From contig CAYWYJ010000040.1 in the NCBI GenBank assembly GCA_964462635.1, positions 1-29,042 of the forward strand: a stretch of 29,042 bases of DNA, given 5' to 3'. Every line of letters starts with the position of its first letter. Within the stretch, counting starts at the first letter, position 1. Under the pieces are notes generated by a model, which saw only the letters and a program-made list of their open reading frames with translations, was not told where the DNA came from and did not search any database. The DNA is from JBFMAI01 sp964462635 (lineage in GTDB: Bacteria; Planctomycetota; Phycisphaerae; UBA1845; Fen-1342). A program made the translations under genes and the position numbers. Below, in pieces: positions 16,444 through 24,540 of the stretch.

Positions 16444-17793
16444 ATGACCGGCCGACGATTCCACACAGTTCTCGCGCCGCTGCTCGCGCTGGGCGCCGCG
16501 GCCGCGCCAGGACCCGCTGGCAGAACCCACCACGCCAGTGGTGGGACGCCTGGCCCAGCGCTGGCGTGCGGGGTTCTGACGGGTGCGGCCCAGTCCTCAC
16601 CAACTCGGCCGGCCACGGCGCCCGCCTCACGCCCCGCCTCGCAACCCTCGTCCGCCGGCCCCGACTGGCCGATGTTTCGCGGTTGCCCGACGCAGTCCGG
16701 CGTCGCCGGGAGCACGCTGCCGGACGAGCTGGTCGTCTGCTGGTCGTATGACCTGAAGGCCGGCAGCTCGTGTACGCCGGCGGTCGCGGGCGGGACGGTC
16801 TACGTCAGCGACGAATCCGGCAAACTGGTGGCCTTGGACCTCGCACGCGGGACCGCGAAATGGCAATTCGAGGGGCCGGACACCATCGCCTCCTCGCCGA
16901 CGGCAATCCGCGAGCCCGCCCCCGGGCTGGTCGTGTTCGGCGACGAAGCGGGCGTCCTGCGGGCGTGCGACGCCGCGACCGGACAGGTGCGGTGGACGTT
17001 CGAGACCGGCGACCGCATCGTGTCGTCGGTCAACACGGCCGGTGCGGAGCCCGGTCGCCAAAGGCGACTCGCTGCGGCGAGCCGCCACCGAACGGCCGAT
17101 GGGCGCCTGGTCTTCGGTTCGTACGACGGCTTCGTCTACGCGCTGAATCCGGCGGATGGAAGCCTGCGGTGGAAGTATGAAGTGCAGGAGCGCGTTCACG
17201 GGACGCCGGCGATTGTCGACGGCTTCGTCCTCGCCGCCGCCTGCGATGGGAAGCTGCACGTCATCCGCCTGGACGATGGCGCCGCCGTCCGCCAGGTGCC
17301 GCTGGGGTCGGTGAGTGGGTCGGCGGTGGCGGTCCGCGGCGAGCGCGCCTTCCTCGGGCTGTACGGCGAGGCGGTCGTCGGCATCGACTGGCAGGCCGGG
17401 CGGGTTCTCTGGCGGTTTGAGGACGCCGACCGGTCGTTCCCGTTCCTGTCATCCGCCGCCGTCATGGAGGAGCTGGTCCTCATCGGCGGTCGGGACCGGC
17501 GGCTGCGCGCATTGGACCCCGCGACCGGGCGGCAGCGGTGGGAGTTGGTGACGAAGGGGCGCGTGGACTCGTCGCCGGTGGTCGTCGGGTCGCGGGTGTT
17601 CGTCGGCTCGGCCGACGGCGTCCTGTATGCCGCCGATCTGACGACGGGGCGCGAGGCGTGGCGGTTCGAAACCGGCGGCGGCATCGCCGGCTCGCCCGCC
17701 GTCGGCGAAGGCCGCCTCGTCATCGTCACCGAGCGGGGGATCGTGTACTGCTTCGGACCGCGCGATTGCGAGTCGCCTCCGCGCGCCGGCTGA
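16444..17793 (+). CDS. Secreted PQQ-like beta-propeller repeat protein (BamB-like fold)
   Basis: The 449-aa product has an N-terminal hydrophobic signal (about residues 5-22), a Pro/Ser/Thr-rich linker to about 72, then WPMFRGCPTQSG, a common opening of this family. From about residue 90 there are repeated blades of the type GTVYVSDESGKLVALDLARGT..W, the PQQ/quinoprotein-like blade (for example VFGSYDGFVYALNPADGSLRW and VFVGSADGVLYAADLTTGREAW). Such proteins act outside the cytoplasm as scaffolds or binding proteins; no catalytic site can be named. Two insertions come from repeats: residues about 26-45 from the nested palindrome (16521-16578), and about 204-213 from the core of the 64-bp repeat (17053-17081), the latter between two blades. 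No strong ribosome binding site is visible before ATG 16444. Confidence 0.85.
   Translation: MTGRRFHTVLAPLLALGAAAAPGPAGRTHHASGGTPGPALACGVLTGAAQSSPTRPATAPASRPASQPSSAGPDWPMFRGCPTQSGVAGSTLPDELVVCWSYDLKAGSSCTPAVAGGTVYVSDESGKLVALDLARGTAKWQFEGPDTIASSPTAIREPAPGLVVFGDEAGVLRACDAATGQVRWTFETGDRIVSSVNTAGAEPGRQRRLAAASRHRTADGRLVFGSYDGFVYALNPADGSLRWKYEVQERVHGTPAIVDGFVLAAACDGKLHVIRLDDGAAVRQVPLGSVSGSAVAVRGERAFLGLYGEAVVGIDWQAGRVLWRFEDADRSFPFLSSAAVMEELVLIGGRDRRLRALDPATGRQRWELVTKGRVDSSPVVVGSRVFVGSADGVLYAADLTTGREAWRFETGGGIAGSPAVGEGRLVIVTERGIVYCFGPRDCESPPRAG
16521..16578. repeat. Nested-palindrome dispersed repeat, copy 2 (58 bp), inside a gene
   Basis: Same outer ends (CAGAACCC/GGGTTCTG) as the copy at 8395, with a perfect inner 8-bp palindrome CCCACCAC/GTGGTGGG. 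It is translated in frame just after the signal peptide of the beta-propeller protein and contributes PALACGVL. Confidence 0.85.
17053..17081. repeat. Core of the 64-bp repeat inside the beta-propeller gene
   Basis: GGTCGCCAAAGGCGAC then TCGCTGCGGCGAG matches the twin-hairpin centre of the 64-bp element at 20243, 24464 and 26958 with about two differences in 29 bases. The flanking parts of the element are missing. Confidence 0.65.
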
Positions 17794-17880
17794 CGAGCCC
17801 CCAGCGCCCGCGCGGGGTTCGACGAGCCCCAAGCGCCAGCGACGGGCCCTCACGAGTCCCAAGCGCCCGCGCGGGGCCCG
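17793..17880. repeat. Three tandem copies of a ~30-bp GC-rich repeat
   Basis: Units at 17793-17821, 17822-17851 and 17852-17880 begin ACGAGCCCC or ACGAGTCCC, continue AGCGCC and end in a G-rich part (CGGGG or GACGGG). They lie right after the beta-propeller stop codon and before the end of the convergent gene. Spacing is 29, 30 and 29 bp. Confidence 0.85.
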
Positions 17881-17916
17881 CGCAGCGCGTCGGCCGCCGC
17901 CACGGCGTGTGGCCGT

Positions 17917-18639
17917 CTACAGCTTGTCCACGTACTCCGTCAGTGCGACGAGCTCGCCGTACAAGTGCTCAAACGCGGCGAAATCGACGGCCGCGGGGTC
18001 GGCCACGACGGCATTCAGCCGCTCCAGCGGCAGACCCGTTTGGGTCGCCGCGGCCGCCACGAGTCGGCCCGCGCCCGTCGCCGTGGTGCCCTTGAGGTGC
18101 AGCAACCCGCGCAACACCCGCATCAGCCGGTCGCCCTCCGCGCGGCACACGTCCGCGAGTCGCTTGTGCCGGCCCGCGGCGGCGAGCAACCCCTGCCGGA
18201 GCTGGATCAGCGCGCTTTTCAGCTCCCGCTCGCATTGCAGGCGCACGTCGGCCGGCCCGAACGTGAGCGGGGCGAAGTGATCGACCCCGAGCACCAGGAC
18301 GCCGGTTTGCTGGATTTCGAGCAGTTCCAACGGGAACACGTCGCGCGAGGCGGCGATGTACGGCGGCGTCATCAGCAGCGGGGCCGCCAGCCCGCGTTGC
18401 CCGAAGCGCGGCCCCCGGGCCGCAAGCTGATCCAGCTTTCTCAAGTCGATCCGGCCCAGCACCAGCACGCTCCGCGCCGGCGTGCCCGCATACAGCGGGT
18501 CATCCGCCAGCCAGCCGCCGAAGGCGGTGAGCCCGAGCAGCTCCTCACCCATGAGCTCGGCGGTCAATTGTCCCAGCTCCCGGAACGACGCCTGCGTATT
18601 GGCCGGCAGGGACGCTACGTTGATCTCGACGGTCGCCAT
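17917..18639 (-). CDS. Nucleotidyltransferase-like conserved protein, probably without the catalytic aspartates
   Basis: The 240-aa product begins with SFRELGQLTAELMGEELLGLTAFGGWLADD, which resembles the start of a minimal nucleotidyltransferase fold (helix, strand, G-G/S turn). Where active enzymes have a D-x-D strand (SDIDLLV), this one has ARSVLVL (residues 55-61), so the metal-binding pair seems lost. The C-terminal half is helical (for example ECERELKSALIQLRQGLLAAAGR-like region) and could be HEPN- or MNT-type, but I cannot name it firmly. ATG at 18639 is preceded by GGGAGG with a 4-nt spacer; the longer frame to 19032 lies in non-coding sequence. It converges on the beta-propeller gene. 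Function unknown; the fold call is inference. Confidence 0.55.
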   Translation of the reverse strand: MATVEINVASLPANTQASFRELGQLTAELMGEELLGLTAFGGWLADDPLYAGTPARSVLVLGRIDLRKLDQLAARGPRFGQRGLAAPLLMTPPYIAASRDVFPLELLEIQQTGVLVLGVDHFAPLTFGPADVRLQCERELKSALIQLRQGLLAAAGRHKRLADVCRAEGDRLMRVLRGLLHLKGTTATGAGRLVAAAATQTGLPLERLNAVVADPAAVDFAAFEHLYGELVALTEYVDKL

Positions 18640-18785
18640 CGCGCCTCCCTTCACGCGGACCGGCCCCGCCGCCCGGCCGCGCGGCATTGTACGCGGGGCG
18701 GCCCGTGCCGCCACGAACGCCGACGGGGGGAAGGACAGCGCGGTCGGCCGACGTGGCCGACAGGGCCCGGCCCCGCGTGGCGGGG

Positions 18786-18815
18786 TTGATTCGGGCCCCT
18801 GGCGGCGAATATAGT
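18786..18815 (+). promoter_or_regulatory. Sigma70-type promoter of the ornithine aminotransferase gene
   Basis: TTGATT (18786-18791) and TATAGT (18810-18815) are separated by 18 bp. Transcription would start near 18822, giving a leader of about 195 nt before the ATG at 19016. Confidence 0.55.
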
Positions 18816-18821
18816 AGTCGC

Positions 18822-19015
18822 GCAGGTCGGCCCGGGTTGCGCAGCTCCCCGGACCGGCGGGGAGGACCGGGAGCGGCGAATCACCCTGCGGGTAACGTTG
18901 GCGTCGGACCCGGCAGGCCGGGCGTCCAGCCCGGAGGTAGCGGCTCCCCGGCACGGTGGCGGCCGGTGGAGACAGACCCCGACACGACGCCCCGACGCCA
19001 CACGAGGTTTGCCAT
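18822..19015 (+). promoter_or_regulatory. Long structured 5' leader of the ornithine aminotransferase gene
   Basis: The leader contains a perfect 7-bp hairpin CTCCCCG/CGGGGAG (18845-18864, 6-nt loop) and a second pairing region around 18906-18927 (GGAC...GTCC with nested CCGG pairs). No known riboswitch core was recognised. Its role in regulation is a guess. The 146 bp before the promoter (18640-18785) show no gene. Confidence 0.35.
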
Positions 19016-20230
19016 ATGACCACAGCCCCCACGCTGACCGGTGCCGATCACATCCAGCTCGTCGAGCGGTACGCCGCCCACAACTACCATCCCTTGCCGG
19101 TCGTAATCGCCAAGGCCGAAGGCGTCTGGGTCGAGGACGCCGACGGCAAGCGCTACATGGACATGCTGGCGGCCTACTCCGCCGTCAACTTCGGCCACTG
19201 CCACCCGGAGTTGATCGCGGCGGCGAAGGAGCAGCTTGAGAGCGTGACGCTCACGTCGCGGGCCTTCCAGAACGACCAGCTCGGCCCCCTGTGCAAGGAG
19301 CTCGCCGAGCTGTGCCGCATGGAGATGGTGCTGCCGATGAACACCGGCGCCGAAGGCGTCGAGACGGCGATCAAGACGGCCCGGCGGTGGGGTTACCAGA
19401 AGAAACACGTGCCCGAGGGAAAGGCCAAGATCATCTGCTGCCGTGAGAACTTCCACGGCCGGACCACGACCATCATCAGCTTCAGCACCGACCCCGTGTG
19501 CCGCGAGGGCTTCGGCCCATTCACGCCGGGCTTCGAGCTCGTGCCCTACGGCGACCTTCGCGCCCTGGAAGCCGCCATCGACGACCACACGGTCGCGTTC
19601 CTCGTCGAGCCGATCCAGGGCGAGGCGGGCATCATCATCCCGCCCGACGGCTACCTGAAGCAGGTCCGCGAGCTGTGTACGCGGCGCCACGTGCTGTTCA
19701 TCGCCGACGAGATTCAGTCGGGGCTCGGCCGCACCGGGACGACCTTCGCCTGCGACCACGAGCAGGTCCAGCCCGACATGTACATCCTCGGCAAGGCCCT
19801 GGGCGGGGGCATCGTGCCGATCTCGGCGGTCGTCTCGCGGCGCGACATCCTGGGGGTGTTCACTCCGGGCAGCCACGGCAGCACCTTCGGCGGCAACCCG
19901 CTGGCCTGTGCCATCGCCCGCAGGGTCGTTGAGATTCTTAATCGCGGTACCTACCAGAAGAACGCCCGCCAGCTCGGCACCTACCTCGCCGACCAGTTGC
20001 ACAAGATCAAGACCAGCAAGATCAAGGAGATCCGGGCGCGCGGCCTATGGGTGGGGATCGAGTTCAAGAAAGAGGCCGGCGTCGCCCGCCAGTATTGCGA
20101 GCGACTCATGCACGAGGGCCTGCTGTGCAAGGACACGCACGCCCAGACCATGCGGCTGGCCCCGCCGCTGTGCATCACCAAGGACGAGCTGGACTGGGCC
20201 CTCGAGCGGCTGCGCAAGGTCATCGCCTAG
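19016..20230 (+). CDS. rocD: Ornithine--oxo-acid aminotransferase
   Basis: This cytosolic PLP enzyme moves the delta-amino group of ornithine to 2-oxoglutarate, giving glutamate semialdehyde and linking arginine breakdown to proline and glutamate. The product is 404 aa, the usual size for RocD. Visible family elements are NTGAEGVETAIKTAR (109-123), NFHGRT (145-150), VEPIQGEAGIIIP (198-209), the PLP-binding aspartate D231 in ADEIQSGLGRTG and the Schiff-base lysine K260 in YILGKALGGG. The block STFGGNPLACAIA is also typical. The ATG at 19016 starts the family alignment; only a weak GAGG lies upstream. It is transcribed alone from its own promoter, with polX convergent downstream. The related acetylornithine aminotransferase is less likely because the ADEIQSGLGRTG and NFHGRTT wording fits the OAT branch. 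Confidence 0.92.
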   Translation: MTTAPTLTGADHIQLVERYAAHNYHPLPVVIAKAEGVWVEDADGKRYMDMLAAYSAVNFGHCHPELIAAAKEQLESVTLTSRAFQNDQLGPLCKELAELCRMEMVLPMNTGAEGVETAIKTARRWGYQKKHVPEGKAKIICCRENFHGRTTTIISFSTDPVCREGFGPFTPGFELVPYGDLRALEAAIDDHTVAFLVEPIQGEAGIIIPPDGYLKQVRELCTRRHVLFIADEIQSGLGRTGTTFACDHEQVQPDMYILGKALGGGIVPISAVVSRRDILGVFTPGSHGSTFGGNPLACAIARRVVEILNRGTYQKNARQLGTYLADQLHKIKTSKIKEIRARGLWVGIEFKKEAGVARQYCERLMHEGLLCKDTHAQTMRLAPPLCITKDELDWALERLRKVIA

Positions 20231-20242
20231 AGGCCGTCAGCC

Positions 20243-20306
20243 AACTCCCCTCCCATTCAGGTCGCCACAGGCGACTCGCTGGGGCGAGGAGGGGTTGGGG
20301 GAGGGT
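20243..20306. repeat. 64-bp dispersed repeat, copy A
   Basis: Starts AACTCCCCTCCC, has a core of two adjacent hairpins (GTCGCC-ACA-GGCGAC and CTCGC-TGGG-GCGAG), and ends GGAGGGGTTGGGGGAGGGT. It lies between the convergent ends of rocD and polX. Copies of exactly the same length are at 24464 (inverted) and 26958. Confidence 0.92.
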
Positions 20307-20390
20307 GGGGGGTTCTCGACCGGGACTGCGCCGTTCATGCCGCGCGCTGCTGGGACACCGACCAACGGCCGGTGCGGGTCGGCCGCGCGG

Positions 20391-22121
20391 TCATGCCCGC
20401 CGCCGCTTGGCCGCCACGAACGCCTGCACCTCTTCCGCCGACCTCGTGTTCAACACATCGCCCCGCCGCAACCCGCCGCGCCGCGCCGTCAGCACGCCAA
20501 ACCTCATCAACTCGAGCTGGTCGGTCGCGTGAGAGTCCGTGCTAATGACGATGGTGGCGCCGAGTTCGCGCGCGCGGCGCACGTGCCGGTCATTCAGGTC
20601 CAGCCGGTAGGGATGGGCGTTGATCTCCAGCGCCGTGCCGCTGCGGGCGGCCTCGCGGGCCACGGCGTCGATGTCGATGGGCATGGCCTCGCGCTCGTTG
20701 ATCAGCCGCCCGGTGGGGTGCCCAATGCAGTTCACATACGGATTACGAATCGCGGCCAGCGTCCGCCGCGTGTTGGCCTCCTCGTCACGGCCCATGCCGG
20801 CGTGAATCGACGCGGTCACGAAATCCAGCTCGGCCAGCAGCTCATCGGGGTAGTCCAGCCGGCCGTCCGCGAGAATGTCCACCTCGCTGCCGATCCAGAC
20901 CGTGATGTCGCGCAGGCCCCGGGCGGCGGCCCGCACCGCACGGATGTGTTGCCGCAGCCGCTTGGCGTCCAGACCGCCCGCGATGAAGCTGCTGCCCGAG
21001 TGGTCGGTCACGCAAAGGTAGGTGTAGCCGCGGCGGCGGGCGGCGTCCGCCATCTCCTCGATGGTGTTCCGCCCGTCGCTGGCCGTCGTGTGCATGTGCA
21101 GGTCGCCGCGAAGGTCCGCCTCGGTCAGCAGGTCCGCGGGAATGGCCCCCGGCTCGAACTCGCCGCGGTCCTCGCGCAGCTCCGGCGGCACCCACGGCAG
21201 ATCGAGGGCCGCGTAGATCTCCTCTTCGCTCGCCGACGCCAGGACCTTTTCGCCCGCGGTCAGCCCGTACTCGTTCAGGCTCCAGCCGCGGCGGACGGCC
21301 AGCTCCCGCAGCCGGACGTTGTGCTCCTTGCTGCCCGTGAAGTACTGCCACGCGGCGCCGAACGACCCGGCGGGGACGACGCGGAGATCGACCTGGATCG
21401 CCCGGCCGGTAGGCAACCCGATGCGCACGGAGCCCTTCGTCTCGCCCGCCGCCAGCACTTCGCTCACGCCCGGCAGCGTGGTGAACCGCGCGATCACGCG
21501 GGGGCCGTCGGCGGCGATGCACAGCAGGTCGAGGTCGCCGACGGTCTCGCAGCCGCGGCGCAGCGAGCCGGCGGTCTCGATGCGCTGGACGCCGGGGATG
21601 GCCCGGAGGGCGGCCCGCAGCTCCTCGGCCAGGGGCCAGGCGTCGCCGAGGCGCGTGCGGCCGGCGCTGCGTTGCCGGAACTCGATGCCGCGGGCGATCT
21701 GCGCGATGCTCTTGGCCCCGAAGCCCTTGAGGCCGGTCAGGCGGTCCTCCGCGAGCGCGGCGTTGAGGTCCGCGAGCGACTGGATCCCGCGTTCCTTCCA
21801 CAGCAGCGCCGCCTTCTTGGGCCCCAGGCCGGGGATTTCGAGCAGTTCCAGAAGCGACACCGGCACCTTCGCGGCGAGTTCCTCGCGCAGGGCCAGCCGC
21901 CCCGTACCGAGCAGCTCCTGAATCTTGCCGGCCGAGCCCTTCCCCACGCCCGGCAGTTGCTCCAGCTCGCCCCGCGCCGCGATGTCGGCCACATCGGTCG
22001 CCAGGTCGGCGATGGTGCGCGCGACCCGCCGGTACGAATTGACGCGAAACGCATCTTCCCCCTGGATCTCCAGGAGATCAGCCACCTCGTTGAATACCCG
22101 GGCCACGTCGGCATTCTTCAC
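20391..22121 (-). CDS. polX: DNA polymerase/3'-5' exonuclease of the X family
   Basis: PolX fills short gaps in base-excision repair and has a PHP-type exonuclease. The product is 576 aa, the usual length. From the N-terminus: helix-hairpin-helix lyase-type domain with two HhH motifs (LPGVGKGSAGKI, IPGLGPKKAALL), a nucleotidyltransferase palm with GSLRRG and the aspartates D196 and D198 (GDLDLL) and D245 (IQVDLRVV), and a C-terminal PHP domain from about residue 339 with metal ligands in DLHMHTTASDG, VTDHSG, GSEVDIL, SIHAGM, GHPTG, EINAHPYRLDL and STDSHA. The start is the GTG at 22121, behind GAGAGGTGG; the open frame continues to 22193 without family similarity. It is the last gene of the minus-strand operon, 99 bp after the isomerase gene. 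Confidence 0.95.
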   Translation of the reverse strand: MKNADVARVFNEVADLLEIQGEDAFRVNSYRRVARTIADLATDVADIAARGELEQLPGVGKGSAGKIQELLGTGRLALREELAAKVPVSLLELLEIPGLGPKKAALLWKERGIQSLADLNAALAEDRLTGLKGFGAKSIAQIARGIEFRQRSAGRTRLGDAWPLAEELRAALRAIPGVQRIETAGSLRRGCETVGDLDLLCIAADGPRVIARFTTLPGVSEVLAAGETKGSVRIGLPTGRAIQVDLRVVPAGSFGAAWQYFTGSKEHNVRLRELAVRRGWSLNEYGLTAGEKVLASASEEEIYAALDLPWVPPELREDRGEFEPGAIPADLLTEADLRGDLHMHTTASDGRNTIEEMADAARRRGYTYLCVTDHSGSSFIAGGLDAKRLRQHIRAVRAAARGLRDITVWIGSEVDILADGRLDYPDELLAELDFVTASIHAGMGRDEEANTRRTLAAIRNPYVNCIGHPTGRLINEREAMPIDIDAVAREAARSGTALEINAHPYRLDLNDRHVRRARELGATIVISTDSHATDQLELMRFGVLTARRGGLRRGDVLNTRSAEEVQAFVAAKRRRA

Positions 22122-22220
22122 GGGCCACCTCTCAGCGGGCCACAGGGCACACCCTCGCTGACCGCACCGCCCCTCATACACTCCGGCTGTCACCGCCGAC
22201 GCGCCGGGCGTTGGTCACAC

Positions 22221-23207
22221 CTAGGGCGTGCCCGCGGGATCGGTGAGCGTGTTCTCTTTCAGCAGCTTCTCGTACTTCGCCCGCAGGTCGGAATCCAGCA
22301 CGCGGATTTCCGCCTTGCGAAACAGCTCGGTGATCAGCCGGTTCATCTGCTGGGGCACCGCCTGGTCGCGGAGCTGGCGCTCAACATCCGCGCGCACGTC
22401 CTCGAAACGCACGTCCGCGGGCGGCACACGCCGTTCGAGCTTCAAGATGTGCCACCACGGGCCGACGCGGATCGGCTTGGAGACCTCCCCCGGCGACATC
22501 GCAAACGCCGCCTCGCGCAGGGCCGGGGCCACGGCCTCATCGTTGAAGGCGAACGGCGGCAGACGCCCGCCCTCCGGCGCCGTGTCGGTGTTCTGACTTA
22601 CGGCGCGGGCCACCGCGGCGAAATCCTCGCCGGCGTTCAGGCGATTCAGCGCCTCGTGCAGTCCGTTCACGTCCCCGACCTGGATGTGCCGTGTTTCCGC
22701 CCGCTCGCCGTAGCGGCGGGCGAACTCCTCGCGCAACGTTTCTTCGGTGACGCGGAAGTCACGCTCCACGACCTTGCGGAGATGGGCATTGCGTTCCATG
22801 CCGAGGCGGAACTCGGTCATCGTGAGGCCCCGTTCGCGGAGCAGCGCTTCGAGGGCCTGCTGCTTCTCCGCGTCGGTCAGCGCCTGTCCCTTGGCGTCGA
22901 CCGGCGGCGCGATGCGTGCCAGCGCCCGGTCAAACTCCCGTTGCACGTCGGCGTCGGTCACCGTCAGCTTCAGCCGCCGCGTCTCCGCCTTGGCCAGCTC
23001 CAGCACGATGAGCTGCTGCATGATGGACAGCCCGTGGGCCTCCATCAGGGTGTTGACCATCTCGCGCTTGCTGATCGGCCGCCCGTTGACGATGGCCACG
23101 GCGTCGCCGTCGGAGGCCCGCGCCACCGGCCACACCAGCCCGGCCGCCGCCACGAGGCCCACCAGCAGACTCCTTTTGCGCCTTCGTGAATCCGTGCCGT
23201 TCGTCAT
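22221..23207 (-). CDS. Periplasmic peptidyl-prolyl isomerase, SurA/PrsA-like
   Basis: A 328-aa exported folding factor. Residues 1-33 form a signal sequence (basic RRRKR, then LLVGLVAAAGLVWPVARA). Residues about 38-150 look like a SurA_N chaperone region (VAIVNGRPISKREMVNTLM). A parvulin (PpiC) rotamase domain follows at about 168-265, with ARAVSQNTDTAPEGGRLPPF and FAMSPGEVSKPIRVGPWWHILKLE, both classic for the family. It probably assists folding of exported or outer-membrane proteins. GGGAGAG lies 5 nt before the ATG. It is 36 bp after the Nif3-like gene and presumably co-transcribed. Confidence 0.9.
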   Translation of the reverse strand: MTNGTDSRRRKRSLLVGLVAAAGLVWPVARASDGDAVAIVNGRPISKREMVNTLMEAHGLSIMQQLIVLELAKAETRRLKLTVTDADVQREFDRALARIAPPVDAKGQALTDAEKQQALEALLRERGLTMTEFRLGMERNAHLRKVVERDFRVTEETLREEFARRYGERAETRHIQVGDVNGLHEALNRLNAGEDFAAVARAVSQNTDTAPEGGRLPPFAFNDEAVAPALREAAFAMSPGEVSKPIRVGPWWHILKLERRVPPADVRFEDVRADVERQLRDQAVPQQMNRLITELFRKAEIRVLDSDLRAKYEKLLKENTLTDPAGTP

Positions 23208-23243
23208 CGTTGCTCTCCCGCCCTGGGTGTCCCTGAAATCGAA

Positions 23244-24449
23244 CTAGCGCCTCGCGCGGGCCGCCACGAAGGGCGACCGGTCACTGCGGGCCAATTCCAC
23301 TTTGAGCGACCGGTGCCGGGCCCGCAAGTGCGCGGCCACCGTGTCGAGCACGGGACGCTCACTGGCGTGATGCCCCAGGTGGATCGCCGTCACGCCGCGG
23401 CGTCGCAGCGCCAGCGCGTCGTGGTGCTTGAACTCGCCGGTGAGGACCAGCGTGGCCGGATCGCGGAAGTGCTCAATGCCGAACGCTCCCGCCGCGGCCG
23501 TCACGGAGCCGAAGGGCCGGTTCAGGTCACCGACCACGGCGGCCCCGGACAGATCGACGCGCCGCGCCAAGCGGGTCAGCAACGCCGGTCCGCGCGTCGG
23601 CCGCCGCAGGATGCCGACGCGGCCGAGCCCGACCGCCGCCCGGCCGGCGACCTCGTGGACCGGGTACAGGTCGAACGCCGGCTCTTCATAGGAGTGCGTC
23701 GCGTACAGGGCCCGCACCACGTCCGCCAGCCGCGCTCGGGGCACGACCATTTCCAGGCGTGTTTCCTCGATGTGCTCCAGGACGCCGCGCCGGCCGACGG
23801 TCGGACTCGTCGTTTCATCCCCGCGGAACGTCCCGCGCCCCGGCAGCTCGAAGCTGCACTCCGCATAGTGCCCGATCACGCCCGCGCCGGCGGCCGACAA
23901 CGCCTTCCGCAGCGTTTCGACCTCCGCGGGCGGCACGAAGACGACCAGCTTGTACGAACCGACCTCATGGACCACGGCCTCCAGCGGCCGGCGTTCAACG
24001 ACGTCAAACGCATCGAGCAAGACGTCATTCGTTCCGCCGACCGCGGCATCAAGTGCCGTGTGCAGGGCCACAATCGCCACCCGCGCCGCCAGCAGGTCCG
24101 GCAGGAGGCTCGTGGGCCCCGGCGTCGCCGGCGTGACGCCGCGGACCGGCTTGAAGATTGGCGGGTGATAGGCCACGACGAGATTCGCCCCGCGCCGCAG
24201 GGCCTCTTGGGCGACGGCATCGGTGAGGTCGATCGTCAGCAGAGCACGCCGGACCGGCCACTCGGGATGCCCGGCGAGCAGCCCGACGTTGTCCCATTCG
24301 GCCGCGTGCGCGAAGGGTGCCCAGGCGTCCAGCGCGGCGCACACGTCGCCGACCGTGACGGCGTGACGCGCTGGCCGCCGACGCGGCGGCTCAGGGCCGG
24401 TCTGGTAACCCCTCTCCCCTCTGGGGAGAGGGTAGGGTGAGGGGACCAT
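23244..24449 (-). CDS. Nif3-like dinuclear metal protein (YqfO/YbgI family)
   Basis: The family has a conserved two-metal site of uncertain function (often annotated as GTP cyclohydrolase I type 2 homolog). The core is intact: AEWDNVGLLAGHPEW, the metal-binding VAYHPPIFKP, LHTALDAAVGGTNDVLLDAF and HLGHHASERPVLDTV. A central inserted domain (about VGSYKLVVFVPPAEVETLRKAL to THSYEEPAFDLYPV) is of the PII/CutA-like type found in the long YqfO version. The start is a problem: the family alignment begins at TVGDVCAALDAW, but the only upstream in-frame ATG is at 24449, inside repeat sequence. From there the N-terminus reads MVPSPYPLPRGERG, which is repeat-encoded. A GTG at 24344 is an alternative. 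The gene lies 36 bp before the isomerase gene. Confidence 0.88.
   Translation of the reverse strand: MVPSPYPLPRGERGYQTGPEPPRRRPARHAVTVGDVCAALDAWAPFAHAAEWDNVGLLAGHPEWPVRRALLTIDLTDAVAQEALRRGANLVVAYHPPIFKPVRGVTPATPGPTSLLPDLLAARVAIVALHTALDAAVGGTNDVLLDAFDVVERRPLEAVVHEVGSYKLVVFVPPAEVETLRKALSAAGAGVIGHYAECSFELPGRGTFRGDETTSPTVGRRGVLEHIEETRLEMVVPRARLADVVRALYATHSYEEPAFDLYPVHEVAGRAAVGLGRVGILRRPTRGPALLTRLARRVDLSGAAVVGDLNRPFGSVTAAAGAFGIEHFRDPATLVLTGEFKHHDALALRRRGVTAIHLGHHASERPVLDTVAAHLRARHRSLKVELARSDRSPFVAARARR
24410..24432. repeat. 10-bp-stem palindromic repeat at the Nif3-like start
   Basis: CCCTCTCCCC and GGGGAGAGGG form a perfect 10-bp stem with a TCT loop, followed by TAGGGTGAGGGGACC. The translated form (SPYPLPRGERG) is common in repeat-rich bacterial genomes. 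Only one copy is in the window. Confidence 0.75.
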
Positions 24450-24463
24450 CGTCGAGGGCTCCG

Positions 24464-24527
24464 ACCCTCCCCCAACCCCTCCTCGCCACAGCGAGTCGCC
24501 TGTGGCGACCTGGAAGGGAGGGGAGTT
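24464..24527. repeat. 64-bp dispersed repeat, copy B (inverted)
   Basis: Inverted orientation relative to copies A and C, same length. It occupies most of the spacer between pabC and the Nif3-like gene. Read on the minus strand its GGGGGAGGG end lies 14 nt before the ATG at 24449 and could influence ribosome binding. Confidence 0.92.
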
Positions 24528-24540
24528 CCGGGATGGGCTG

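Noticed and set aside
18822..19015. Known riboswitch before rocD
   Set aside because: Hairpins are present, but I could match no conserved core of a described class.
19908..23189. 1093-codon plus-strand open frame
   Set aside because: Shadow of rocD, polX and the isomerase gene; composition is Arg/Ala/Gln-rich without motifs.
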